64,000 nucleotides of DNA from Mesorhizobium sp. M4B.F.Ca.ET.058.02.1.1 (GCF_003952505.1 NZ_CP034450.1:4340001-4404000), one strand, 5' to 3'; counted from the first letter of the stretch, positions 44,018 through 53,074 are shown. The notes: generated by a model not told the origin, from the sequence alone. Made by a program: numbers and translations.

Positions 44018-44914
44018 TCAATCCCCCAGCGGCAGGCGGGGGTCGTCGACCTTCAGCGTGTTCACGCTCTGCTTGATGCGGCGCAGGTTCTCCAGCACCT
44101 TCGGGCCGCGCGTCTCGGCGACCGAGGTCACGATCATGTCGACGATGGCGAGCAGCGCGTAGCGCGACGATGTCGGCTTGTAGATGTTGCCGTCCTCGAA
44201 CGACTGCAGATGGATGACCGTATCGGCGGCCTTGGCCAGTGCCGAGTCCGGCGCGGTGATGGCGACCGTCGTGGCGCCATACTGCTGCGCGACCTGCACC
44301 GCCTCGATGACCGATCGCGCATAGCCGGAAACCGAAAAGGCGACCAGCGTCGTCTCGGGCGTCGCGACCGCGGCGTACATGCGCTGCAGCTGCCCGTCGA
44401 TCTGCGCCAGCACCGGCATGCCCAGCCGGAACAGCCGGTTCTGCATTTCGGTCGCCATCATCGAGGAGATGCCGCCGGAGCCGACGCACAAGACATTGCC
44501 GGAAGTTGCGATGCGCGCGGCGACGCCGACCAGCGCCGTCATGTCGAGGTTCTCGCCGGCGCGCTGGATGGCCGCTATCGCCGCTTCGGTGATGGCCGAT
44601 GCGATGCGCTGCTCGCGCGCGTCGCGGCTAAGCGGCGCCGGCGACAGATACGGCCCGCCGATGGCGATCGCTTGCGCCAGGTAGAACTTGAAATCGCGCA
44701 GGCCCTCGCAGCCGAGATTGCGGCAGAAGCGGGTTACCGTCGGCTCACTGACGCCGACGCGCGCCGCGATCTCCGAGATCGCCGCCTTGGAAGCGAAATC
44801 GAGATCGGAAAGCACGAGGCCGGCCAGCCGGCGGTCCGACTTAGTGCCGTCCTGCGACATCAATTGCAGCCGCGTGACGATGTCGGCCGGCGTCTTCATC
44901 TGGGGTGACTTCAT
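44018..44914 (-). CDS. RpiR-family transcriptional regulator
   Basis: The 298-residue protein has an N-terminal HTH_6 domain (ISEIAARVGVSEPTVTRFCRNLGCEG) and a C-terminal SIS sugar-phosphate-binding domain (GNVLCVGSGGISSMMATEMQ; LVAFSVSGYARSVIEAVQVA; TVAITAPDSALAKAAD). It would sense a phosphosugar or related ligand. The ATG overlaps the stop of the ABC ATPase remnant, so it was the last gene of that operon and probably its regulator. Confidence 0.94.
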   Translation of the reverse strand: MKSPQMKTPADIVTRLQLMSQDGTKSDRRLAGLVLSDLDFASKAAISEIAARVGVSEPTVTRFCRNLGCEGLRDFKFYLAQAIAIGGPYLSPAPLSRDAREQRIASAITEAAIAAIQRAGENLDMTALVGVAARIATSGNVLCVGSGGISSMMATEMQNRLFRLGMPVLAQIDGQLQRMYAAVATPETTLVAFSVSGYARSVIEAVQVAQQYGATTVAITAPDSALAKAADTVIHLQSFEDGNIYKPTSSRYALLAIVDMIVTSVAETRGPKVLENLRRIKQSVNTLKVDDPRLPLGD

Positions 44915-45168
44915 AGGGGCAGGCCCGTCGTCCTGTCGAACAGATGGGTGTTGCGCGGCTCGACGGTGACCGGCAAGCCGCCGATCACGTGATCGCCGGA
45001 GCTGATCGTTTCCAGGCCGGCCAGCATGCGCAGCAGGGTCGACTTTGCCGCACCCCGATGGCCCGACCAGCATGACGGACTCGCCGCTTTGATCTCGAGG
45101 TCGATATCCACGAGGATGCTGTGAAGCCCGAACGATTTCGACAGGTTGCGGAACTGGACATCGGTCAT
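44911..45168 (-). pseudogene. Degenerate UgpC/MalK-type ABC ATPase remnant
   Basis: The start MTDVQFRNLSKSFG is that of a sugar-type ABC ATPase, and the end PRNTHLFDRTTGLPL is its usual C-terminus. In between only ~85 codons remain of ~350. The Walker A region carries a 1 nt loss and then a 1 nt gain: the frame reads KAASPSCWSGHRGAAKSTLL, while the +1 frame across the same bases gives ESVMLVGPSGCGK. After LAGLETISSGDHVIGG the sequence jumps straight to the C-terminal tail. It cannot be an active ATPase. Confidence 0.85.
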
Positions 45169-45170
45169 GG

Positions 45171-45941
45171 TCACGCTCCCAATATGTCGTCGATGAAAGG
45201 CAGGCACCCGGCGGTGAGCCCCGCATCGACCGGCATCACCACGCCCGTTACGCCGGATGCGCGGTCGGAGGCAAGGAAGGCCACCGTTTCGGCCACTTCC
45301 GACGCATTGACGATGCGGCCGAGCGGGTAGAGCCGCTTGAGCTTGGCGAGGATTTCGGGGTCCTTGGCCAGGCGATGCTCCCAGGCGGCGGTGCGGATCG
45401 ATCCGGGGCAGACGACATTGGCGCGCACGCCGCTGCGGCCGAGCTCGACGGCGATCGACTTGGCATAGGCATTGATGCCCGCCTTGGCCGCGGCATAGGC
45501 GGGATTGCCGAAATGGGAAATCGCGTTGACCGAGGAGATGAAGACAACGTTGCCCGCGCCGCGCTTGGCCATCGCCTTGGCAATAGGATCGGCGAAAATC
45601 ATCACGCCGGCCAGGTTGAGATCGAGCTCATGCGCGACCCTGTCCGCCGTCAGCGCGCCAAGCGTCTCGGCGCGGGTCCAGCCGGCATTGTTGATCAGGA
45701 TGTCGGGGACGCCGTCGCTGTCGAGGATCGCTGCGATGGCTGTCTCGATCGAGACCCGGTCGAGCAGGTCGAAGACATGGCGCGAGGCAAGATGCGGGCT
45801 GGCCAGCGCCTCGTTCGACTGATCGCAGCCGACGACGCGCGCGCCGCGTTCGTTGAGCAGCGCCACGATCGCTGAGCCGAGGCCGCCGCCGGCACCCGTG
45901 ACCACGGCCGTCTTGCCCTCGAATTCGGCTTTCGAAACCAC
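45171..45941 (-). CDS. Short-chain dehydrogenase/reductase
   Basis: The 256-residue SDR has TGAGGGLGSAIVALL (cofactor), VVGCDQSNE, NNAGWTRAETLG, catalytic Ser in ISSVNAIS, and Tyr/Lys in AYAAAKAGINAYAKS. GTG at 45941 is chosen because GGAGGAG lies 7 nt upstream. Followed 2 nt later by the ABC remnant, then rpiR. Probably a sugar or polyol dehydrogenase from a once larger catabolic operon. Confidence 0.92.
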   Translation of the reverse strand: MVSKAEFEGKTAVVTGAGGGLGSAIVALLNERGARVVGCDQSNEALASPHLASRHVFDLLDRVSIETAIAAILDSDGVPDILINNAGWTRAETLGALTADRVAHELDLNLAGVMIFADPIAKAMAKRGAGNVVFISSVNAISHFGNPAYAAAKAGINAYAKSIAVELGRSGVRANVVCPGSIRTAAWEHRLAKDPEILAKLKRLYPLGRIVNASEVAETVAFLASDRASGVTGVVMPVDAGLTAGCLPFIDDILGA

Positions 45942-46114
45942 AGCGCGCTCCTCCTCCGACGGAACGCTACTCAAGGAAATGAAATTAAGCAACAGAATGA
46001 TCTGCTTGATTGATGCGAAATCACGGATAATGTAGGAAAGTCACATCAATCCTGAATCCTTCTGGCTACAGGCGCAGATGCCCTGGCGCTAGGAGCCGTC
46101 AAATAGCAATTCCA

Positions 46115-46158
46115 GCAATTCCGGGAAAAGCGTGCGGCGGTTTTCCGCCCGGAATTGC
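46115..46158. repeat. Rhizobial-type hairpin repeat upstream of mlrC-like gene
   Basis: GCAATTCCGGG and CCCGGAATTGC form a perfect 11 bp stem, with GAAAA and TTTTC continuing it. It lies 27 bp before the ATG of the MlrC-type gene and would form the 5' leader of its message. Confidence 0.7.
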
Positions 46159-46185
46159 GAAAGACAAAGACTACACGGAGCATTC

Positions 46186-47658
46186 ATGCGCATCTTCACC
46201 GCCTCGCTGGCGACGGAAACCAACACCTACTCGCCGGTGCCGACCGACCGGACCTCGTTCGAGATGGCCTTCTATGCCGGGCCGGGCAAGCATCCGGAAA
46301 CGCCGACGCTGTGCTCGTCACCGATCGTGGCGCTGCGCCGGCGCGCGGCAGGCGAGGGCCTGACCGTCATCGAAGGCACCGCCACCTGGGCCGAGCCCGG
46401 CGGGCTGGTGCAGCGGCAGGCCTTTGAGGCGCTGCGCGACGAGATCCTCGGCCAGCTCAGGGAAGCGCTGCCGGTCGATGCCGTCATCCTCGGCCTGCAT
46501 GGCGCGATGGTGGCGCAAGGCTATGACGACTGCGAGGGCGACCTGCTCGAACGCGTGCGCGCCATCGTCGGTCCGAAGGTGGTGATCGCCTCAGAGTTCG
46601 ATCCGCACAGCCATTTGACGCCGAAGCGTGTCGCGGCATCCGACATCATGGCCTACTTCCTTGAATTCCCGCACACCGATTTCTACGAGCGCGGCGAGCA
46701 TGTCGTCGAGCTCGGTCTCGCCGCTGCGCGCGGCGAGATCAAGCCGGTGATCTCGACCTTCGACTGCCGCATGATCCAAGTGCTGCCGACGAGCCGCGAG
46801 CCGATGCGCTCCTTCGTCGACAAAATCAACGCGCTGCACGGCAAGGACGGCGTGCTGTCGGTCTCGGTCATCCATGGCTTCATGGCCGCAGACGTGCCGG
46901 AGATGGGCACGCGCATCCTGGTCGTCACCGACAACGAAAAGGAAAAGGGCGATGCACTGGCGGAAAGCTTGGGGCGCGAACTCTACGCCATGCGCGAAAG
47001 GACAGCGATGACGATGCTGAACACGGCCGACGGCATCGAGCGCGCGCTCGCCGTGCGCAAGGCGAATCCGGACAAACCGGTGGTCATCGCCGACATCTGG
47101 GACAATCCCGGTGGCGGCGTTGCCGGCGACGGCACCGTCGTGTTGCGCGAGCTGCTCGCGCGCGGCATCAGCAATGTCGGCATGGCGACGATCTGGGATC
47201 CGATCGCGGTGACGTTCTGTCAGGCAGCGGGTGAGGGCGCCGTCATCGATTTGCGCTTCGGCGGCAAGGCCGGGCCACTGGCGGGCGAGCCGATCGATGC
47301 GCGGGTCAAGGTGCTGAAGGCGGTCGGCGAAGGCTGGCAGAGTTTCGGACCGAGCCGGGTGACATTGGGGTCGGCCGCGGTGGTGCGCGTCGAAGGCACC
47401 GAGGTCGATGTCATCCTCAACACCAACCGCACGCAGACCTTCGAGCCGGACATCTTTTCCAACATCGGCGTCGATCCGCTGTCGAAGGACATTTTGCTGA
47501 TCAAGTCGACCAACCATTTCTATGCCGGCTTCGCGCCGATCGCCGCCGAGATTATCTATGTCTCGGCGCCGAGTTCGTATCCCAGCAATCCGGCGGTGAC
47601 GGATTACACCAAGCTGGTGCGGCCGGTGTGGCCGAGGGTGGCGGATCCGTGGCTCTAA
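46186..47658 (+). CDS. M81-family metallopeptidase (MlrC/microcystinase C type)
   Basis: The 490-residue protein has the M81 N-terminal signature MRIFTASLATETNTYSPVPT, GLHGAMVAQGYDDCEGDLL, SEFDPHSHLTP and FPHTDFYERG (metal ligands), plus the C-terminal DIWDNPGGGVAGDGT. MlrC degrades linearised microcystin products, but rhizobial homologues are common and probably act on other small peptides or amides. It is divergent from the SDR/rpiR operon. ATG at 46186 matches the normal family start. Confidence 0.93.
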   Translation: MRIFTASLATETNTYSPVPTDRTSFEMAFYAGPGKHPETPTLCSSPIVALRRRAAGEGLTVIEGTATWAEPGGLVQRQAFEALRDEILGQLREALPVDAVILGLHGAMVAQGYDDCEGDLLERVRAIVGPKVVIASEFDPHSHLTPKRVAASDIMAYFLEFPHTDFYERGEHVVELGLAAARGEIKPVISTFDCRMIQVLPTSREPMRSFVDKINALHGKDGVLSVSVIHGFMAADVPEMGTRILVVTDNEKEKGDALAESLGRELYAMRERTAMTMLNTADGIERALAVRKANPDKPVVIADIWDNPGGGVAGDGTVVLRELLARGISNVGMATIWDPIAVTFCQAAGEGAVIDLRFGGKAGPLAGEPIDARVKVLKAVGEGWQSFGPSRVTLGSAAVVRVEGTEVDVILNTNRTQTFEPDIFSNIGVDPLSKDILLIKSTNHFYAGFAPIAAEIIYVSAPSSYPSNPAVTDYTKLVRPVWPRVADPWL

Positions 47659-47814
47659 TCTCCCCCCTTGAGGGGGAGATGTCGCCAAAGGCGACAGAGG
47701 GGGTCCTCGCGCGTGAAGCGCTAGGCTCCATCTGCCGCAGGAGCTCGCGTCCAGTCGAACCGACCCCCTCTGGCCGCTTTGCGGCCATCTCCCCCTCGAG
47801 GGGGGAGATTAGCC
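47651..47814. repeat. GC-rich palindrome overlapping two gene ends
   Basis: GGCTCTAATCTCCCCCC pairs with GGGGGGAGATTAGCC, and ACAGAGGGGGTC pairs with GACCCCCTCTG inside. The left arm contains the stop codon of the MlrC-type gene, and the right arm ends 2 bp before the stop codon of the convergent M3 peptidase gene. Confidence 0.75.
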
Positions 47815-47816
47815 AA

Positions 47817-49865
47817 TCACACCAACCCCCGCTTCGCCATCATCGCCTCTGGCGACGGCATCTTGCCGCGGAACGCCATGTAGAGCTCTTCCGGATCCTT
47901 GGAGCCGCCGGCGGCGTAGATGTTTTGCTTCAGCCGCTCGGCCAATGCCGGGTTGAAGGGATCGCCCGCCTCCTCGAAGGCGGCAAAGGCGTCGGCGTCG
48001 AGCACTTCGGACCACATGTAGGAATAGTAGCCGGCCGAATAGCCGTCGCCTGCGAAGACATGGCCGAAATGCGGGGTGCGGTGGCGCATGGCGATGCTGT
48101 CGGGCATGTCGAGCTTGTCGAGCGTTTCGGCTTCGAAACGAAGCGGCTCTTGCAGCGCGTCGGGGCGCGCATGGTAGGCCATGTCGATCAGCGCCGAGGC
48201 GGTGAACTCGACTGTGGCGAAGCCGGCGCCGAAGGTGCGGGCGGCGAGCATCTTGTTGAGCAGGTCCTTCGGCATCGGCTTGCCGGTCTTGACGTGCAGC
48301 GCGTGCTTTTCGAGTACCGCCGGCACCGTCAGCCAGTGCTCGTAGAGCTGCGAGGGCAGCTCGACGAAATCTCGGCTCACGGACGTGCCCGAGACCGACG
48401 GCCAGGTGACGTCGGTCAGGATGCCGTGCAGTGCATGGCCGAATTCGTGGAACAGCGTCTTCGCCTCATCGACCGACAGGAGTGCGGCCTCGCCGGCCGG
48501 CGGCTTGGCGAAGTTCATGATGTTGTAGATAACGGGCCTGGAACCGTGCCCGAGCTTATAACCGGATTTCAGCGCGCTCATCCAGGCGCCCGAGCGCTTG
48601 GAGGGCCGGGCGAAGTAATCGGCGAGGAACAGGCCGCGCTCGCTGCCGTCGCCGTTCTTGACCACAAAGACGCGCGCGTCGGGATGCCAGGCCGCGATGC
48701 CCTGCTTCTCCTCGAAGCTGATGCCGAACAAGCGCGTCGCGACGTCGAAGCAGGCGTCGATGACGCGCTCGAGCTGCAGGTATGGCTTCAGCTCGGCCTC
48801 GTCGAAGGCGAATTTCTCGGCGCGCAGCTTCTCCTGGTAGAAGCGCCAGTCCCAGGCGGCGAATTTTTCGTTGCTGCCGGCCTCTGTCGCCAGCCGCTCC
48901 AATTCCTTTTGGTCGAACGCCGCCTTCTCCAGCGCCTTCTCCCATACCGGGTCGAGCAGCGCGTGCACGGCTTTCGGGGTCTTGGCCATGGTGTCGTCGA
49001 GCTTCAGCGCTGCGAAGGAGTTGTAGCCGAGCAGTTTTGCCTTCTCGGCGCGCAGTTTCAGCATGTCGCGGACCACTTCGGTGTTGTCGGTGGCGCCGCC
49101 GTTCTGGCCGCGCATGGTGAAGGCGCGGAAGGCGATCTCGCGCAGGTCGCGGCGCTCGGAGAAGGTCGAGAACGGCTCGTAGATCGAGCGTGACAGCGTC
49201 ACGGCGAAGCGGCCCTTCTGGCCGCGCATCTCGGCCGCTTCCGCCATGGCGCTTTTCAGGAAATCCGGCAGGCCGGCGAGATCGGCAGCGTCGAGGAACA
49301 GCGCCCAGTCGCGCTCGTCGGCCAGAACGTTCTGGCCGAAGCTGGTGCCGAGCGAGGACAGCTCTTCGTTGATCCTGGCCAGCCGCTTCTTGCCGCCGGC
49401 GTCGAGCTTGGCGCCGGACCGGACAAAACCCTTCCAGGTCTTTTCCAGCACGCGCAGCGTCTCTGCATCCAGCTTCAGGCTTTCGCGGCGCTGGTAGAGG
49501 TCGTCGATGCGGGCAAACAGGTTCTCGTTCATCGAGATGGCCGAGAAATGCCTGGACATTTTCGGCGAGATGTCGCGCTCCAGCGCCTGGATGTCCTCAT
49601 TGGTGTGCGCGCCGGCACGACACCAGAAGATCGACGAAACCTGGTCGAGCGCCTCGCCGGCGAGTTCCAGCGCGGCCAGCGTGTTCTCGATCGTCGACGC
49701 CTCGCTGCTGCCGGCGATCGCATCGATCTCGGCCTCATGCGCCTTCAGCGCCGCGTCGAAGACGGGGCCAAAATCGCCATCGCCGATGCGGGTGAAATCT
49801 GGCAGGCCGAGCGGCCCTTGCCATTTGGTCAGCGGATGGGCGGCGAGATCGACGGCTGATGACAT
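47817..49865 (-). CDS. M3-family oligopeptidase (Dcp/OpdA type)
   Basis: The 682-residue zinc peptidase has the active site HEFGHALH (His473, Glu474, His477), with the third ligand Glu in the SRDFVELPSQ segment. It continues through FGHVFAGDGYSAGYYSYMWS. Such enzymes release dipeptides or degrade short peptides in the cytoplasm; no signal peptide is seen. It may act with the MlrC-type peptidase, which converges on it. Confidence 0.95.
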   Translation of the reverse strand: MSSAVDLAAHPLTKWQGPLGLPDFTRIGDGDFGPVFDAALKAHEAEIDAIAGSSEASTIENTLAALELAGEALDQVSSIFWCRAGAHTNEDIQALERDISPKMSRHFSAISMNENLFARIDDLYQRRESLKLDAETLRVLEKTWKGFVRSGAKLDAGGKKRLARINEELSSLGTSFGQNVLADERDWALFLDAADLAGLPDFLKSAMAEAAEMRGQKGRFAVTLSRSIYEPFSTFSERRDLREIAFRAFTMRGQNGGATDNTEVVRDMLKLRAEKAKLLGYNSFAALKLDDTMAKTPKAVHALLDPVWEKALEKAAFDQKELERLATEAGSNEKFAAWDWRFYQEKLRAEKFAFDEAELKPYLQLERVIDACFDVATRLFGISFEEKQGIAAWHPDARVFVVKNGDGSERGLFLADYFARPSKRSGAWMSALKSGYKLGHGSRPVIYNIMNFAKPPAGEAALLSVDEAKTLFHEFGHALHGILTDVTWPSVSGTSVSRDFVELPSQLYEHWLTVPAVLEKHALHVKTGKPMPKDLLNKMLAARTFGAGFATVEFTASALIDMAYHARPDALQEPLRFEAETLDKLDMPDSIAMRHRTPHFGHVFAGDGYSAGYYSYMWSEVLDADAFAAFEEAGDPFNPALAERLKQNIYAAGGSKDPEELYMAFRGKMPSPEAMMAKRGLV

Positions 49866-49948
49866 TGAAGAACTTTCGATTGGTGGCAATGGGAGGCGAG
49901 ACCGATGTAGGGCGCGGGCTTGTCGCGCGCAACCGCGCGGTGGGCCCG

Positions 49949-50362
49949 TCAGTAGGCCTCGCAGCTTTCGGCGATCGCCGCCTGCGTGCTGGCGGTGATG
50001 CGGTTGCCGGCGACGGAGAAGGTCTCGTGCATCAGCATGTCGTTGTTGGGGAAGTCGTAGCAGGCGATCACCGTGGTGACGCCGGCTTCCGACTTCTCGA
50101 TGCGATGACGGATCGCGGCGCCGGCGACAGCGCCCTGCCAATCGTCGATCGAGGCGATGAACTCTTGCTTGGTCTGCACGACGCCAAGGTCGTCGAGCTT
50201 GATGCGCACGTCGTCGGCAAGCAAATCCGAGAGCTCCGTCCGGTCGGCGACGAGCAGCGCCGAATACCAGCGGTCGATCAGCGCGCCGTCATCGGCGCGG
50301 GCGGCGAGGACCGAAAAGAACAGCGCGGCGGCTATCGCGGTTCCCTGGGAAACGATCCGCAT
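49949..50362 (-). CDS. Secreted NTF2/SnoaL-like small protein
   Basis: The 137-residue protein has a signal peptide (GTAIAAALFFSVLAARA) and an NTF2-like pattern: ALIDRWYSALLVADRTELSDLLADDVRI, split by a conserved acidic turn, and TTVIACYDF late. Such domains bind small ligands or act as enzymes. Its ATG is 8 nt downstream of the carbonic anhydrase stop, so they form one transcript. Confidence 0.75.
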   Translation of the reverse strand: MRIVSQGTAIAAALFFSVLAARADDGALIDRWYSALLVADRTELSDLLADDVRIKLDDLGVVQTKQEFIASIDDWQGAVAGAAIRHRIEKSEAGVTTVIACYDFPNNDMLMHETFSVAGNRITASTQAAIAESCEAY

Positions 50363-50370
50363 CGCGGGCC

Positions 50371-51015
50371 TCACCCCAGATCCGGCCGCTCGAAATCGCC
50401 GGTCTCCTTGTTCATCACCCACAGCTCGCCTGTCGAGATGTCGAACCAGGCGCCGTGCAGCGACAACCTGCCCTTGCCTTCGAGGATGGAGACGCAAGGG
50501 AAGGTCCGCAAGTTGGCGATCGAGTAGCGGATCGAGATGCGCTCCAGGGCGGTCTGGCGCTCGGTCGCCGTCATGAAGGTGCTGGACGACACGGTCTCGG
50601 CGGCGGGCGCGATCAGGCTCATCCACTTGCCGATGAAGTCGCCTGGCGAGAGCGGCGCGGAATTCGGGTCGAGTGCCGCGCGGATACCGCCGCAGCGGCC
50701 GTGGCCCATCACCACGATGTTCTTTACCTTCAGGCTCTGCACCGCGAATTCGAGCGCGGCGGAGGTCGAATGGAATTCGCCGTCCGGCGCATAGGGCGGC
50801 ACCAGATTGCCGACATTGCGCAGCACGAACAACTCGCCCGGGCCGGCATCGAAGATCGCCTCAGGGGCGGAGCGCGAATCGCAGCAGGCGACGATCATCG
50901 TCTCGGGCGCCTGGCCTTCGCGCGCCAGAGAGCGGTAGCGCCCGCTTTCGGCCGGATAGCGGCCGTTCATGAAATTGCGATAGCCGTTGAGCAGATGTTC
51001 GGGAAGATGGGGCAT
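50371..51015 (-). CDS. Beta-class carbonic anhydrase
   Basis: The 214-residue protein converts CO2 and water to bicarbonate. Zinc ligands are Cys44 (CCDSR), His105 and Cys108 (GHGRCGG); Asp46 and Arg48 complete the catalytic dyad. Length and motif spacing are those of the bacterial beta class. No signal peptide, so cytoplasmic. Confidence 0.96.
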   Translation of the reverse strand: MPHLPEHLLNGYRNFMNGRYPAESGRYRSLAREGQAPETMIVACCDSRSAPEAIFDAGPGELFVLRNVGNLVPPYAPDGEFHSTSAALEFAVQSLKVKNIVVMGHGRCGGIRAALDPNSAPLSPGDFIGKWMSLIAPAAETVSSSTFMTATERQTALERISIRYSIANLRTFPCVSILEGKGRLSLHGAWFDISTGELWVMNKETGDFERPDLG

Positions 51016-51161
51016 GGGCGGCGTCTGGACCCTTTCCGGGTTGGATGCGGCACTTTCAGTCTGGAGAAGCCTCTAACGGCAAAAGCCGGTCGCGAGCAAT
51101 GCCGAATTGCGGATGGCTCCGTCGCAATCGCGATGCGGCGGACATGGCTCAACCTGTCGCT

Positions 51162-51929
51162 CTATGCCCAGATGGCGACTGGAATGCCAAAACGATCCGA
51201 CAGCGGCGGGTCCGGATTCGGCCTTGCCTCGCCACTGGCGATGCGGCCGGCAATCAGCATCATCGCTGCCGCGTCGAGAAAATCATCGGCGGCGGCTCCC
51301 TTCGGTGCCGGCTGATCGAGGAAGCTCTTTTCATAGCCATGCCGGCATAGCAGCGCCTTGCGTTCCTCCATCCCGGCGAGGTTGATCGCGCCCTTGACCT
51401 TCTTCGGCAGCGCCATGGCCTGGCCGCCATTCAGCCGGCAGAAGGCGACCTCGGGGTGCGATTCGAAGACGCGGCCGCGCAACTCCGGCCGCGCGATCAG
51501 CAGGGCATCGATCTCGCGGATCTTGGCAAAGATGCCGAAGGCCTGGATCGAGACGCCGCGCGGCGGATCGGAACTCGCCTTGGCGACCTCGCTGGCGCGG
51601 CGATGCGCGGCGTACCAGGCCTCGACCGTGGTGAAGCCGTCCGTCTCGGCATAGAGCGCCGCGCGCGAGGGGATCGAGAACACGCTCGATTGGCGCTGCC
51701 CAAGCAGCGGCCGCACGATCGCCTCCGGGCCGCGTCCTCCCCTTTGCGAGAAGTCGGGGAGGCCGATCGGCATGTCGACGGCGATCGTGGCGCCGCCGGC
51801 GGGCAATGCGGCGAGCAAAGCGGCAAAGCCTGGAAAGACGGAGATCGACGGAGCGGCATCCGGATGACGATGGACGGCGATCCAGCCGGCCTTGCAGCCG
51901 TCGACGCCGACCAGCACGCCGGCCGTCAC
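51162..51929 (-). CDS. DUF429-family protein
   Basis: The 255-residue protein opens VGVDGCKAGWIAV, the DUF429 N-terminal strand resembling an RNase H-like fold. It has VDMPIGLPDF and SVFSIPSRAALY, then HPEVAFCRLNGG with conserved His and Glu, and DDFLDAAAMMLIA at the end. Acidic residues in VDG, VDMP and HPE could bind metal. Function is not established. GTG start overlaps the pyridoxal kinase stop by 3 nt. Confidence 0.88.
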   Translation of the reverse strand: MTAGVLVGVDGCKAGWIAVHRHPDAAPSISVFPGFAALLAALPAGGATIAVDMPIGLPDFSQRGGRGPEAIVRPLLGQRQSSVFSIPSRAALYAETDGFTTVEAWYAAHRRASEVAKASSDPPRGVSIQAFGIFAKIREIDALLIARPELRGRVFESHPEVAFCRLNGGQAMALPKKVKGAINLAGMEERKALLCRHGYEKSFLDQPAPKGAAADDFLDAAAMMLIAGRIASGEARPNPDPPLSDRFGIPVAIWA

Positions 51930-52810
51930 GCCCGCTTGTCCCGCTCCGGGTGCAGGAGGTGGCGCAGCTGCACCATCGCCATCGGATGCGACAGGCTCTG
52001 CGCGTCGGTCTCGAGCTGCAGTTCGTCGCCGCCGCGTTTGGCGGTCCGCGCCAGGATCTCGTAGACGGCGGCCGTGGTCGACTGCAGCGCCTTGATCGGC
52101 GGCTGGCCGGAGAGGATGCGCGCCAGATAGACGGCGGCCGTCAGGTCGCCCAGCCCGTTCGGCGGCTTGTCGATGAGGCGGTGCTCGGCAAGCAACGCCT
52201 GCCTGGAATCGAGCAGGAGGTTGCCGGTACCGCCGGCCATCATCGAAGGCGCGGAGGTGACCAGCATGGTCGAGGGACCGGCGTGAAGGGCTGCCGCCAT
52301 CACCGATTTCAGGTCGGCAAGCGGTGCCCCGGCCATCCATTCCAGCTCGTAGCGGTTGGGCGTGGCGATGTCGGCGATCGGCATCAACCGGTCGCGCAAG
52401 GCCGCCGCTGTCGGCTCCGGCACGTAGAGCCCGCCGGAATCGCCCATCACCGGATCGCAGATATAGAGGGCGTTCGGCGTCCTCTCCCGGACGGCGGTGA
52501 CCAGCGAGGCGACGGCCTCGGCCTGGCCGGCCTCGCCCAGATAGCCAGACAGCACCGCGCCGACCTCGCCCAGCCAGGGCGCGCGCTCGAGATCGGCCAT
52601 CAGCGCCTTGAACTGGTCGAGCGGCGGCACGATGCGGGTTGCCCGGCCGTGGCCTGGATGCCAGGGCAGGACGATGGTCGGCACCGCCCAGACCGGGAAG
52701 CCCAGTGTCTCCAGCGCAAAAACGGCGGCGCGGTTGCCGACAGAGCCGCGCGCGACATGGCTGGAGATGACGATGACCGCGCGCGGCGCGCCGGCTTTTT
52801 CAGCATTCAT
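51926..52810 (-). CDS. pdxY: Pyridoxal kinase
   Basis: The 294-residue ribokinase-fold enzyme phosphorylates pyridoxal, the salvage route to PLP. It has VIVISSHVARGSVGNRA, YICDPVMGDSGGLYVP (ATP and Mg), TPNRYELEWMAG, VTSAPSMM and PPNGLGDLTAAVYLA with the catalytic Asp. The anion-hole usually reads GTGD; here NGLGDL is the PdxY variant. Followed immediately by the DUF429 gene. Confidence 0.94.
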   Translation of the reverse strand: MNAEKAGAPRAVIVISSHVARGSVGNRAAVFALETLGFPVWAVPTIVLPWHPGHGRATRIVPPLDQFKALMADLERAPWLGEVGAVLSGYLGEAGQAEAVASLVTAVRERTPNALYICDPVMGDSGGLYVPEPTAAALRDRLMPIADIATPNRYELEWMAGAPLADLKSVMAAALHAGPSTMLVTSAPSMMAGGTGNLLLDSRQALLAEHRLIDKPPNGLGDLTAAVYLARILSGQPPIKALQSTTAAVYEILARTAKRGGDELQLETDAQSLSHPMAMVQLRHLLHPERDKRA

Positions 52811-52822
52811 GGATGTCCGGTC

Positions 52823-53074
52823 CTAACCGCCACGCGTGGCGAAATACACCAGCCAGGCCAGCAGGCCGAAGGCGATGACGAGCCCCAGCACCCTGCCGAT
52901 GCGGGTGCCCCAATAGTCGATCCGGTCCGAACGGTCGGCGTCCGCGGCGTTGACATGGTCGCGCGCGCCTTTCGCCGCCCGGGCGATGAACGACGTGCCG
53001 CCCGGGTTCGTCTCCCGCTCCACGCGCTCGAGAATACGGCGCGATTCTTTGTCGCTGTCCTGGCGCTCGGCCAT
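52823..53074 (-). CDS. Small membrane protein of unknown function (83 aa)
   Basis: An 83-residue protein with a charged N-terminal half (MAERQDSDKESRRILERVER) and one C-terminal membrane helix (VLGLVIAFGLLAWLVYFA). AGGAC precedes ATG 53074. It ends 12 bp before the pyridoxal kinase start. Not recognised beyond being a tail-anchored-like small protein. Confidence 0.7.
   Translation of the reverse strand: MAERQDSDKESRRILERVERETNPGGTSFIARAAKGARDHVNAADADRSDRIDYWGTRIGRVLGLVIAFGLLAWLVYFATRGG

Noticed and set aside
45942..46114. RpiR operator between the SDR and MlrC-type genes
   Set aside because: Only a weak 5 bp inverted repeat (AAGCA/TGCTT) is visible; not enough to call a site.
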